Positions 8,429-16,456 are shown, numbered from the stretch's first letter. The stretch: DNA of 64,000 nucleotides from Patescibacteria group bacterium (GCA_026004455.1 BPJE01000002.1:176874-240873); one strand, 5' to 3'. The notes: generated by a model from the sequence alone, not told the origin. Numbers and translations: made by a program.

Positions 8429-8713
8429 ATGCAGTCCATCCGCGACATTTTAAAAAACTTTAATCCCTTAGAAAACAAATATATTTCTCGTGATTTTCAA
8501 GCGTTTGGAATATATTTGGCAGAAAAATTGGGCGAATCAAGAAAAAAAAGTTTGTACATCAAATTAGCAAAAACCATTCCCCGACCAATCTTGGAGGAAG
8601 CTTTACGCTTTGTCATTGACTCAAAGGCTCGTAACAAACCGGCTCTTTTTATGTGGAAATTAAAAGAAATGAATGCTTTTAAACAAAAAAATAAAAAATC
8701 TATTGACAAGTAA
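8429..8713 (+). CDS. Conserved-looking small helical protein (unknown)
   Basis: A 94-residue, Lys-rich helical protein starting MQSIRDILKNFNPLENKYISRDFQAFG and containing ESRKKSLYIKLAKTIPRPILEEALRFV. The pattern of a structured core followed by a Lys-rich tail (KQKNKKSIDK) and the intact frame suggest a real gene. I do not recognise the family. The stop lies 29 bases before the glutaredoxin-like start, so the pair may be co-transcribed. Confidence 0.6.
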   Translation: MQSIRDILKNFNPLENKYISRDFQAFGIYLAEKLGESRKKSLYIKLAKTIPRPILEEALRFVIDSKARNKPALFMWKLKEMNAFKQKNKKSIDK

Positions 8714-8741
8714 ACAAAAATTATTTATTCTAAAATTTATA

Positions 8742-9380
8742 ATGAAAATTACTATTTATACCATCACTGATTGTCAATTTTCGAAACAAGAAAAAGAATA
8801 TTTAAAAGCTCATAATCTTCCTTACGAGGAAAAAAATCTCGAAACAAATAAAGAGTTTTTAACAGAGATGTTGGCTATTTCAAATAATTTTGCCGGAACG
8901 CCGGTCACTCGAGTAGAAAAAGATGATGGAGTAATTAGAGTTTTTAAAGGATTTACAAAAGAAGAATTTGATGAGTTTTTTGGCTTTTCTCAACCACAAG
9001 AAAATCAACCTATTCAAACAACTCAATCACAACAACAAACAACGGATCAAAATAATCAAGCTTCTCCTCAACCTGATTCAAACTACCAAACTACTCAGCA
9101 ATCTTCTCAAAAATCAGAACCAACATTAGAAAACCAAACCGAAAATCCAACTAATGATAATCCTTTAAATGATGTTTTATCACAGTTAGAGAAAAAAGTT
9201 GAAAATAATCCTCAACAAGACATTCAAGCTCCAACCACAAATGAACCGCAACCTTTAGAAAATACTCCTATTATTCAAGAAGAAGAACCTGCTCAACAAC
9301 CAACTAATCCTGTTGAAGAAACTTCTCCCTCACCACAAAATATTCCTCAAATTCCAGATTTTCCGCAAGATAATAAATAA
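8742..9380 (+). CDS. Glutaredoxin-like protein with long disordered Q/P/T-rich tail
   Basis: Residues 1-82 are a glutaredoxin/NrdH-type thioredoxin fold: MKITIYTITDCQFS (CxxS site, where classical glutaredoxins have CPxC), then YLKAHNLPYEEKNLE, the cis-Pro loop GTPVTRV, and FKGFTKEEFDEFF. Residues 83-212 are low-complexity Gln, Pro, Thr, Asn and Glu, predicted disordered. The ATG at 8742 is chosen because the fold begins exactly there; the upstream in-frame codons read as non-conserved. With one cysteine it would act as a monothiol redox protein or a target-recognition domain. The acidic polar tail is unusual for glutaredoxins. There is no signal peptide. Confidence 0.72.
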   Translation: MKITIYTITDCQFSKQEKEYLKAHNLPYEEKNLETNKEFLTEMLAISNNFAGTPVTRVEKDDGVIRVFKGFTKEEFDEFFGFSQPQENQPIQTTQSQQQTTDQNNQASPQPDSNYQTTQQSSQKSEPTLENQTENPTNDNPLNDVLSQLEKKVENNPQQDIQAPTTNEPQPLENTPIIQEEEPAQQPTNPVEETSPSPQNIPQIPDFPQDNK

Positions 9381-9460
9381 AAAAGTGTAACGTAAAACTT
9401 GTAAATCAAAAAATTAACCTAATTTCTAATTAATCTAATTGAGCTAAAAATAATAAAATT

Positions 9461-9497
9461 AAGGACAGAACCTTTTTGAAAAAAAGGTTCTGTCCTT
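9461..9497. repeat. GGACAGAACC hairpin, copy 1 (possible bidirectional terminator)
   Basis: A perfect 17-bp stem, AAGGACAGAACCTTTTT with its reverse complement, around the loop GAA, followed by TTT. It lies between the glutaredoxin-like gene and the tRNA-Trp/tRNA-Arg pair on the other strand, so it could terminate transcription from both sides. The same hairpin occurs at 13065, 19302, 29640, 45889 and 54239. Confidence 0.8.
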
Positions 9498-9508
9498 TTT
9501 ATTTCTAG

Positions 9509-9579
9509 CAGGGGCGGAGAGAATCGAACTCCCATCAAGGGTTTTGGAGACCCCTATTCTGCCGTTGAACTACGCCCCC
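9509..9579 (-). tRNA. tRNA-Trp(CCA)
   Basis: Reading the minus strand from 9579: acceptor GGGGGCG pairing with CGCCCCT, D-arm AGTTCAACGGC, anticodon stem GGGGT/ACCCT with loop CTCCAAA giving anticodon CCA, and T-arm GGGAG-TTCGATT-CTCTCC. Discriminator G73, as usual for tRNA-Trp. The 3' CCA is not encoded. It is followed closely by tRNA-Arg on the same strand. Confidence 0.92.
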
Positions 9580-9584
9580 CAATG

Positions 9585-9656
9585 TGCACCCAGGCTGAGT
9601 CGAACAGCCATCAGAGGTTCCGCAAACCCCTATTCTCTCCATTGAACTATGGGTGC
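9585..9656 (-). tRNA. tRNA-Arg(GCG)
   Basis: Minus strand from 9656: acceptor GCACCCA/TGGGTGC, anticodon stem GGGGT/ACCTC (one G-T pair), loop TTGCGGA giving anticodon GCG, and T-arm GGCTG-TTCGACT-CAGCC. Anticodon GCG reads CGC and CGU (Arg). Most bacteria instead use an ACG anticodon deaminated to ICG. The CCA end is not encoded. The D-arm and upstream half closely resemble the neighbouring tRNA-Trp. Confidence 0.82.
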
Positions 9657-9992
9657 TTATTTATATTTTATCAAAAAAATATGAGTTTATCTCTTTTTAA
9701 CATTGAGTTATGAAATTTTAAAATTAAAAAACTAGCATTTTATCCCCAAACGTATATGTTTAACTCAAAATTTTTGTGTAGCAATATTGACATATCATAT
9801 CACGATCTTAGCATAATATATCAACATCTTTTTTAAAGTTAAAATAAAATATAAAAATAATTCAAAAAAAATTGCTCGTAAAAAATTAGGTTTTTTAAAG
9901 ATTATAACCAACCGTATAATTTTAACTTTAAAATTAACAAAAATTCTTAAGTAGAGGATTTTTAAATATCAAAAAATCTTTGATCTTCGGGA
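9657..9992. other. AT-rich spacer without a gene
   Basis: No reading frame with coding character was found on either strand. TTGACA near 9787 followed by CATAAT resembles a promoter but the spacing is too long. I assign nothing here. Confidence 0.6.
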
Positions 9993-10787
9993 TCATAATA
10001 AAAAAAATGGGTCAATTAACACAAATTTTCCATCTGGTCTTTTAATAAAATTTTCAACTTTTATTTTTCTTTCAAGATCTGAAACTAAATCTAAATCAAT
10101 GTTTTGAAAAAGTGAGTTTCCTTGTCTAATTTGATTGGTGATATAATTTCTAATCTTTTCAACAAGAGGTGGCAAAATATTTATAAGTTCGTGTTCTTCA
10201 GGCCTTTCCCCTTCCTCAAATTTTACACAAACAACTTGACCGGAGGCAAATAAAAAAGTTGGTAGAACAACTCCCAATTTTTCCAATTCATTACCTAAAT
10301 CTCTTTTTAAAAGCTGAACTTGCAACATTTCATTTATATAAGGTTGTCTAACGTCACCAGAGCCTATTTTCCTAGGGATGTGAGTTTTTATAACATATTT
10401 TTCACCATCAACTGTTAAAAGATAAACATTAGATTGTCCTCCTCGAGAAATTCGTTTAATTTCTATTCCTTCTTCTAAAACTACTTCATTTCTTTCTTTA
10501 AAAGTCCCAGGCTCTAAACTATGTTCCATCAATCTTAATCCTTTATCAATTAAATTTAAAATGCCCCGATGTTTTTTTATAAAACTCTCACCTTCACTTG
10601 AAACTAAAATTGCCGCTTTAACTAGATCTTCTTCTCTGTCATAGTATGCTAAATTAGGAGAAGTAAATATTCTATTGCCTTTTATACTTTTCATTAAATC
10701 TTCATATTTCAAAACAGCTTCAGGACTTAAAAATAATCTTTTTTCACCAAATCTTTTTGGCAAATTTTGTTCATTCGGTTCGCTCAT
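9993..10787 (-). CDS. Protein-kinase-fold protein (divergent)
   Basis: A 264-residue protein whose second half resembles a small protein-kinase-like or aminoglycoside/fructosamine-kinase-like fold. Seen: a glycine loop followed by a lysine strand, ISRGGQSNVYLLTVDGEKYVIK (the Lys about residue 134 as the ATP-binding lysine), a helix glutamate in YINEMLQVQLL, a hinge-like VVCVKFEEGERP, and a C-terminal FVLIDPFFLL whose Asp could replace the DFG Asp. The HRD-type catalytic loop is not clear. The first 100 residues are of unknown fold. Function unknown; it could phosphorylate a small molecule or be a pseudokinase. It stands alone, with tandem repeats upstream. Confidence 0.5.
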   Translation of the reverse strand: MSEPNEQNLPKRFGEKRLFLSPEAVLKYEDLMKSIKGNRIFTSPNLAYYDREEDLVKAAILVSSEGESFIKKHRGILNLIDKGLRLMEHSLEPGTFKERNEVVLEEGIEIKRISRGGQSNVYLLTVDGEKYVIKTHIPRKIGSGDVRQPYINEMLQVQLLKRDLGNELEKLGVVLPTFLFASGQVVCVKFEEGERPEEHELINILPPLVEKIRNYITNQIRQGNSLFQNIDLDLVSDLERKIKVENFIKRPDGKFVLIDPFFLL

Positions 10788-10955
10788 GATATAAAATTAG
10801 TTTAAATGATTATATTTTAAAAAAATATCGAGTTTAATAAGCTCTAAAAATTGAAAGAACTTGTATAAAAATCTTTAATAAAAATTTTAATTGGTAAGAT
10901 TGTTTTTTTAAAAAAAATTTTCTTGCCAGATAATAATCTCTTCAATACTAAATAC

Positions 10956-11015
10956 TTCAACTGATTCTAACCCATTTTAACCGATTTTAACTGATTTCAA
11001 CTGTTTTTAACCGAA
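10956..11015. repeat. Six tandem 10-bp units, consensus TTYAACYGAT
   Basis: Six consecutive decamers (TTCAACTGAT, TCTAACCCAT, TTTAACCGAT, TTTAACTGAT, TTCAACTGTT, TTTAACCGAA) lie about 170 bases upstream of the kinase-fold gene. The 10-bp period is one DNA helical turn. Similar decamers recur inside the prepilin-peptidase gene near 27111-27149. The rest of 10788-11141 is AT-rich low-complexity sequence with no gene. Confidence 0.8.
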
Positions 11016-11141
11016 TATATAATATATAATATCGAATATCACGCTTAAATTTCTAATTTTTAATTTCTAATCAATTTTTAATATTTAAATTTTTAATTTT
11101 AAATTGTAATTTTGAATTTTTAATTTTAAATTTTAAATTTT

Positions 11142-11833
11142 TTACCAACTCCCTCTTCCTCCTGAAAATCCACCGCTAAAACCAGAGAAAAAACCAGAGA
11201 TGCTTCTCGTTGAGGTAACTGCTCGAGATGAAGACTGAAAACTTGAGATTGATGAGTTAAGACTGTTGACAAAAACGACGCTATTACAAGAACAAGCATC
11301 ATATCCTTGATACCACTCCGGCGGTCTTATTGATAAATCTTTAAATTCTTGAGGCCATTCCACCGAAGCTGTGGACATGGTAATTGGGACATCCCAGTCG
11401 TTTCCCGTCACATTCCAATAAAGCTCATCATGTTCAGAAAAATATGTTAAAGCGCCAAGAACTTTGTAGGAAATAATATAAGTGTGAATACCGGTAATTT
11501 TTTTATTTGGGTCGCCAATTTTAACCTTTAAATTTTCTCCTTCTTTTGTTTGTTGAAACGGATAAGGATTATTGTTTTCATCAACAACCTTAACTACTTT
11601 AAACTCTAATAAATACTTTTTTCCATCTTTGTTTTTTTAATAAAAGTAACTGTCCGAAAAATTCCATGGCGCTTTTCTAGTCCAAAATCATAAACAATTT
11701 TCTCGATAACATCAATCGTTTCATCTTTATTAATATTTATCTGAGCATCAAAACTTTTTATTTCTTCTGCTTTCACTAAAGGAGCAAAAAACAAACTAAA
11801 AAAAATCAACAACCCAAACAAAATTTTCTTCAT
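11142..11833 (-). pseudogene. DUF2207 membrane protein gene, frameshifted and internally deleted
   Basis: The N-terminal part has a signal peptide (MKKILFGLLIFFSLFFAPLVKA) and the DUF2207 start: FDAQININKDETIDVIEKIVYDFG and RHGIFRTV. At about 11633 an A-run shifts the frame; one extra A restores KKNKDGKKYLLEFKVVKV and the frame then runs to the end. The C-terminus has the typical PPEWYQGYD, FVNSLNS and SGGFSGGRGSW tail of DUF2207. The region that should hold the membrane helices between the extracellular domain and this tail (several hundred residues in intact members) is missing; the join is around TMSTASVEWPQEF. The gene therefore carries two independent lesions and is presumably dead. Confidence 0.82.
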
Positions 11834-11870
11834 AATAAGAATTTTAAAAAATTATCTTTGGTTATTATCT

Positions 11871-12953
11871 CTAGTTTACTATTTCGATAAACTTTTTTAA
11901 ACAAACTAAAGGCGGTTTTTTTGGTTTTTTGAATTTAAATTCGTATCCAAAAATTTTTCCTTCTCTTTCCTCAATCCAATCAATCTCTTTTTTCTCCCAT
12001 GTCCGCCAAAAATAATTATTAGAAATAATCTTTTTATATGTCTGCGTTTTTAATCTCTCTGATACTAAAAAATTCTCCTAAAACGCGCCAACATCATTTC
12101 TTAAATCTAAACTATTAAAATTAGAAATAATCGCATTTCTTATACCATTATCGTAAAAAAAATATTTGCTTTTTTTATTTATCTCTGTTCTTAAATTTTT
12201 TGAAAAACCTCGTAAGTTATATAAGATAAATGATTTTTCAAAAAGATCTAAATATCGAGCAATAGTCTTTACATCAACAGCCAAATTTGACGCTAACTCA
12301 TTTAAAGAAACTTCGCTACCGATCTGAAACGCTATTAATCTTAAAAGATCAATTAAAAACTTTACTCCTTTAACTTTTTTCAGCTCCAAAATATCTTTTA
12401 ATAAATATGAGTTAACTAATTCTTTTAAATAAATCGCCTTTTGCTCTTTGGTTTTTGCGGTTATTATTTCAGGATAACCACCATAAATTAAGAGTTCTTC
12501 CATTTTTTGTTTTAATTCATAAAGACTGTTTGTTTTTTTTAACTCAATTATTGAAAACGGATATAAATTAAGAATGATTTTTCTTCCTGTTAAAGGTTCA
12601 CCAACCTAACCTGTTAAATCAAAACTAGATGAACCGGTAGCGATAACATATAAGTTTTTAATATTGTCTACGATTAATTTTAAATTTTCTCCAATATTAT
12701 TTATTTTTTGTGCCTCATCAATAACTAAGAGCTGGTAGCCTTCAACAAATTCTTTTAATTGTTTTAGCGAAGAAGAAGATAGCACTTGTTTAACTTAAAT
12801 ATCATCTCCAACAACAAATTTATATTTTAGTTTTGTTTGTTTTAAAAATTCTTTTATAATTGTTGTTTTCCCCACTCTTCGAGGACCATATAAAATCAAC
12901 GCTTTATTTTTCTTAAGATATTTTTTTATGTCATAATAACGAGGTAGAATCAT
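11871..12953 (-). pseudogene. AAA ATPase with DUF4143 domain, three in-frame stops
   Basis: One uninterrupted frame of 361 codons encodes an ATPase of the ATP-binding/DUF4143 family: Walker A LYGPRRVGKTT, Walker B YQLLVIDEAQ, sensor ATGSSSFDL, GEPLTGRKI, then the DUF4143 domain (YGGYPEII, LLKDILEL, NELASNLAVDVKTIARYLDLFE) and end GYEFKFKKP. Three stop codons interrupt it: TAA after VVGDDI, TAG after FDLTG, and TAG after NDVGAF. Family context suggests Gln, Gln and Trp/Phe at these places, so single C-to-T or G-to-A transitions could explain them. There are no indels, unlike the neighbouring pseudogenes. The longest open part is 12078-12503. Confidence 0.85.
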
Positions 12954-13019
12954 ATAAAAACATATTAACATAAATCCATAAAATTGTTAAATTTTATGGA
13001 GTAAGAATCCATAAAATAA

Positions 13020-13055
13020 AAAGTACAATCTTATCACGACCGCGTCAAGATTTTT
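13020..13055. repeat. Single ACGACCGCG palindrome unit
   Basis: AAGTACAATCTTATCACGACC continues into GCGTCAAGATTTTTCT. This is a lone unit of the family that brackets the Cas2-like genes, with an imperfect outer stem (AATCTT with AAGATT). It sits upstream of the decayed ATPase gene. Confidence 0.6.
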
Positions 13056-13064
13056 CTAAATTAA

Positions 13065-13102
13065 AAGGAAAAAACCTTTTTGAAAAAAAAGGTTCTGTCC
13101 TT
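13065..13102. repeat. GGACAGAACC hairpin, copy 2 (left arm degraded)
   Basis: The right arm AAAAAGGTTCTGTCCTT is intact; the left arm reads AAGGAAAAAACCTTTTT, so the outer stem is damaged. A solitary copy of AAAGACTGTCTTTT, another palindrome seen at 54287 and 58182, follows near 13163. Confidence 0.65.
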
Positions 13103-13233
13103 AAATAAAAATCCTGTTATAATATCTTATGGTCTTTAAAAAACTTTCCTGGAATAGTTTTTACAAAGACTGTCTTTTGTTGAGGAAAAAAATTTCTGAA
13201 AAAGTAAAACAAAAATTGATAAAGATAATATAA

Positions 13234-14331
13234 TTATTGCCAAGGTTTCCATTCCCACCAATCTTCTTTATGACGTATATCCATAAAAGAACCAGTATCA
13301 CGAACTACCACTTTTACTTCATTTGAAGCAGCATAACCAAATACTTGACCTGTAGCAATAACTGGTAATTGTTTTCTTCCATTAGCATTATCTTTTTCAT
13401 AAGTAGCTAACAAATTTGGATCTACACAAATATCTATAAAATAAAAAGAATAACCTTCATCCGGAGAAGAAGCATGAAAAAAAAGAATATAATTTTTTGT
13501 AGCATAAGAAACAAGAAAAACATTTTTACCATCAATTTTTCTTTCAGCTTTTAATCCAACTAATGGTTCTCCAGGTGTTGCTTCTAATCCTAACATATGT
13601 ACAGAAAAAGCTGGTGTTGCTGATTCACCAGGTATATTATGATTATTTTTATAATCCCAAGCATTAATTCTATATGTTTTAATAATTTTAGGATAGTGAT
13701 TTGTAAAAAGGCTACTAATTTGAGGAGGCATCTTATCATCTAATCCATAATTATCTCCATTACGACTTATAAGATTTTTATCTTCATCTACTTCATACCA
13801 ACCACGCAAATATAAATTTGTCTCAGGATTTTTTTCTGGATCATAATTAATCTTTTTTGTTTGAGCTAAACTAGAATATTTTTGATTTGATTTAGTTGGA
13901 CAAGAGATAGCGATAGTTGTTGGTGTTATTTTGTTGGTTGGAATAAGATTGGGTGTTAAATTTGGTGTTATTTCAGATAAAATGTTTGTTGTTGGTGTTG
14001 GTATAAGATCTATGATTTGTATTGGCTTAAAATCTATAGTTGGTGTTGGTATAAGATCTATTGCTGGACTTGGTATAAAAAAAGGGCTTGGTTGCAAAAT
14101 AATAGTAGGTTTAGACAATGTAGAAATTTTCAAAAAAGAAGGTAAATAAGAATTTAAAATTTGTGACGACTTATTTAATTCTAAATTAAAATGAATTTTT
14201 TTACTAAATAAGTTTTTGAAAAAAAAAGGGTTTAATTTTGGAGTATTATCTAAAAATAAATGATAACTCAAGTTTGTTATTATAAAACTAAAAAACAATG
14301 CAAAAATAATTTTAATTGTTTTATTTGACAT
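13234..14331 (-). CDS. Secreted or membrane-anchored protein with Pro/Thr repeat linker (unknown)
   Basis: A 365-residue protein I do not recognise. An N-terminal hydrophobic segment (IIFALFFSFIITNLSYHLFL) is a signal peptide or anchor. Residues about 75-140 are a Pro/Ile/Thr-rich linker with imperfect repeats around IDLIPTPT. The remaining 200 residues form a compact domain containing YLRGWYEVDEDKNLISR, PAFSVHMLGLEATPGEPLVGLK, YILFFHASSPDEG, VIATGQVFGYAASNEV and DTGSFMDIRHKEDWWEW. This arrangement (anchor, stalk, globular domain) fits an exported surface protein. No catalytic triad or sortase Cys motif is visible. Confidence 0.6.
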   Translation of the reverse strand: MSNKTIKIIFALFFSFIITNLSYHLFLDNTPKLNPFFFKNLFSKKIHFNLELNKSSQILNSYLPSFLKISTLSKPTIILQPSPFFIPSPAIDLIPTPTIDFKPIQIIDLIPTPTTNILSEITPNLTPNLIPTNKITPTTIAISCPTKSNQKYSSLAQTKKINYDPEKNPETNLYLRGWYEVDEDKNLISRNGDNYGLDDKMPPQISSLFTNHYPKIIKTYRINAWDYKNNHNIPGESATPAFSVHMLGLEATPGEPLVGLKAERKIDGKNVFLVSYATKNYILFFHASSPDEGYSFYFIDICVDPNLLATYEKDNANGRKQLPVIATGQVFGYAASNEVKVVVRDTGSFMDIRHKEDWWEWKPWQ

Positions 14332-14402
14332 AATTAAAAAAATTATAAAAAAATTTAAAATTAAATAAAATTATAATAGAATTAAAATTTAATTTTTAAT
14401 TT

Positions 14403-14780
14403 ATGAGATACCAAATCGCTCCAGAAATCAAAAAAACTATTGAAAAACTTGTTAAAAGCTTAAAAATGAATCATATTGATTTACAAAGAATTCATTGTAT
14501 CCGGAGTTTTGATGCTAAAACTCGAGCAATTGCTCGTATTTGGGGTATGAGTCGGCTTTTTAAAGAAGTTGCCGGCATTGAACCTCATTATATTATCGAG
14601 GTTAATACAAAACGCTTTGATAAACTTCCCGAACGTGAAAAAATAAAAACTTTAATCCATGAATTAATGCACATTCCTAAAACCTTTTCCGGCTCATTAC
14701 TTTCTCATCGGAGTAGATATCATCAGATAAATGACAAAGAAGTGGAAAAAATCTTAAAAAACAGTAATTTTAAAATTTAA
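14403..14780 (+). CDS. Putative zinc metallopeptidase (HELMH)
   Basis: A 125-residue single-domain protein with the zincin motif in TLIHELMHIPKTFSG (His-Glu-x-x-His) and a third possible ligand in LLSHRSRYH. Before it, YIIEVNTKRFDKLPEREKIKTLIHE matches the 'putative metallopeptidase' family seen in phages, archaea and CPR bacteria. There is no signal peptide, so it is cytosolic. It may act as a small protease in DNA-damage or phage-related processes, but substrates are unknown. Its stop overlaps the end of the convergent, decayed histidine phosphatase gene by four bases. Confidence 0.65.
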   Translation: MRYQIAPEIKKTIEKLVKSLKMNHIDLQRIHCIRSFDAKTRAIARIWGMSRLFKEVAGIEPHYIIEVNTKRFDKLPEREKIKTLIHELMHIPKTFSGSLLSHRSRYHQINDKEVEKILKNSNFKI

Positions 14781-15415
14781 TCTTGTTTTCTCACTCCCTC
14801 TGTTTCCAAAACTTCAAACTCAACTCCATCAGATTTTAATTTTACAAAAGCAGTATTGTCAATTGATCCTGGAGGTAATTGTTCTTTTGTTGCAAAACCA
14901 ATATGAAGTAAAAATGCTCTCATTACTCCTCCGTGAGTCACCACCAAAACATTTTTTCCAACATAAGCAATCGCAATTTCTCGCAAAGCTTGGATAAATC
15001 GACCCATTAAAACATCATTAGTTTCTAGTCCCTCAAGCCGATGTTTTTTAATTTCCTCTTGAGTTAACTCTCCAAGTTTTGGCCATAGTTTTTCCAACTC
15101 TTTAGCGTCTTCATAATTATTTTTCCAATTTTTTACCTTCAAGTCTACCAAAAGCTCGCTCTCTTAAAGTTTTTAAAGTAATAATATTGATTTTATGTTT
15201 TAAAGCAATTATCTCAGCCGTTTCTTTAGCGCGAACTAAATCTGAGGAAAATCCAGCAGCAAATTTCACGTGTGTGATAATTTTTTAGATAATTCTTTTG
15301 CCTGCCAGCGACCTTTATCATTTAAAGGAATATCACTATGCCCTTGCACTAGACCTTTTACATTCCAATCAGTCTCCCCATGACGAACAAGATATAATGT
15401 GGAGTAATTTTTCAT
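14777..15415 (-). pseudogene. Histidine phosphatase (phosphoglycerate-mutase-like), two frameshifts
   Basis: Starts MKNYSTLYLVRHGETDWNVKGLVQG, with the catalytic RHGE motif, in one frame up to SKKLSHT. It continues in a second frame as VKFAAGFSSDLVRAKETAEII...LRERAFGRLEGKKLEK, then in a third as NYEDAKELEKLWPKLGE...VLVVTHGGVMRAFLLHIGF with the second catalytic His. All core motifs of a 2-phosphoglycerate-mutase/alpha-ribazole phosphatase family enzyme are present but need two shifts (near 15270 and 15135). It is therefore broken, unless sequencing indels are responsible. Confidence 0.85.
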
Positions 15416-15440
15416 AAAATTATTATTCTAATATATTTTG

Positions 15441-15526
15441 CGGAAGAGGTGGGATTCGAACCCACGTGAGCTATTCGCTCAAGGGTTTAGCAAACCCTCG
15501 CTATGGACCACTCCAGCCACTCTTCC
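15441..15526 (-). tRNA. tRNA-Ser(GCT)
   Basis: Minus strand from 15526: acceptor GGAAGAG/CTCTTCC, anticodon stem GGGTT/AACCC around TGCTA giving GCT, a long variable arm (TTGAGCGAATAGCTCA), and T-arm GTGGG-TTCGAAT-CCCAC. The long variable arm and G73 fit serine. CCA is not encoded. Confidence 0.93.
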
Positions 15527-15594
15527 AATTTTCATTTATTTTACTAAATACAACAAAATAAATCTATTTATTATAGAATCTTTAAAAAATATGG

Positions 15595-16404
15595 ATTTAC
15601 AGACCAACGACCGTGGTATTTTATGTCTATGTCTTTAAATTAAACTAGATTTCTTATCATTGAGCTAATTTCATCTCTTAGCCAATCTTTTTTTATTAAT
15701 CCTTTTGGCAAAAATGGATCAAGTAAAATTAATTCCTCAAACTCTCTTAAAACTTCCTCTATATTTTTTTTATTTTTCTTTATTTTTTTTATTTTTGTCT
15801 TCAAATCTAAATATCTTTTTTCTAAATCACCGAGTTTAAAAATAATCCAAGCAAATCTATCTGGATTTTTTAATACCAATAGTTTCTGCCTCAAGAGTCA
15901 CAACTTTAGGAAAAAGTTTTTTTACCTTTAAAAATTCATCAATTGCGTCCAAAATTGGATGGGGTGAGATGTAAACTGACTCTTGCCACATAACAAACCC
16001 CCATTTTTTAAGTTTTTCTCTTAATTTATCGCGCAAACTTCTTTCAATTTCTTTAATATCAAAAATAACCAAACGCCACTTTCCATCCCATTCTTTTTTT
16101 GATAAATTTTTAAGAGAAATTTTTTCATTAAAAAAACTGCCTCCTTTACTTGTTAATTTAAGATATACTTCTCCATCTTTTAACTCCTTTTCTATCTCTT
16201 TTACTTTTGACATTTTATAAACTAATCTATGAAGTGATTCTCTTTTTGGGTAACCGCCTGGAAAATAAAAATTCCGATAATAGTTTTTAATTGATATTTT
16301 TTGATATTGATCAAAAAACAAAAGCCAGACTAAATATCAGCATTTTTTTAAGATTCCTTTTAGTAGACATAGACATATTATACTACGATCGTGGGATTGT
16401 AAAT
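15595..16404. mobile_element. Candidate element: PaaX/Cas2-like gene between 40-bp inverted repeats
   Basis: Left end 15595-15634 begins ATTTACAGACCAACGACCGT and ends TATGTCTATGTCT. Right end 16365-16404, reverse complemented, begins ATTTACAATCCCACGATCGT and also ends TATGTCTATGTCT. Over 40 positions 33 match. Both ends contain the ACGAYCGT core found in the palindromes around the first Cas2-like gene. The only gene inside is the split PaaX/Cas2-like gene. Flanking bases give at most a doubtful 4-bp duplication (TATG). A transposase-like role is inference. Confidence 0.6.
15640..16321 (-). pseudogene. PaaX-family / Cas2-like protein, split by a frameshift
   Basis: The first frame (16321-15857) has an N-terminal region ending in a short wing-like segment (EVYLKLTSKGGSFFNEKISL), KEWDGKWRLVIFDIKE, and the Cas2-like middle domain (RDKLREKLKKWGFVMWQESVYISPHP). 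It runs into a stop after TLEAETIGIKKSR. The second frame (15894-15640) continues with KNPDRFAWIIFKLGDLEKRY...DPFLPKGLIKKDWLRDE, the PaaX C-terminal domain. A +1 shift at TTAAAAAATCC joins them as ETIG-LKNPDRFAW. PaaX proteins are transcriptional repressors; the middle domain is homologous in fold to Cas2. The gene fills the space between two 40-bp inverted repeats. It may be a broken gene, a sequencing slip in A6, or a frameshift-expressed protein. Confidence 0.75.
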
Positions 16405-16456
16405 GTATGTTTTAATTTTAAACCAAAAAATAAACGTTGAATAGATTTTAATTAAG

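Noticed and set aside
12078..12503. Alternative genetic code or stop-codon readthrough to explain in-frame stops
   Set aside because: TAA, TAG and TGA all end normal genes in the window (for example ndk ends in TGA) and Trp uses TGG; decay is simpler.
13129..13233. 34-residue frame MVFKKLSWNSFYKDCLLLRK with TATAAT just upstream
   Set aside because: Too short and contains the AAAGACTGTCTTT repeat; no independent support for translation.
13234..14331. Secreted Pro/Thr-linker protein as a second sortase
   Set aside because: No TLxTC motif, catalytic His or Arg pattern could be found in its C-terminal domain.
15438..15638. Open frame over tRNA-Ser
   Set aside because: Coincides with the tRNA gene and the left inverted repeat; not protein coding.
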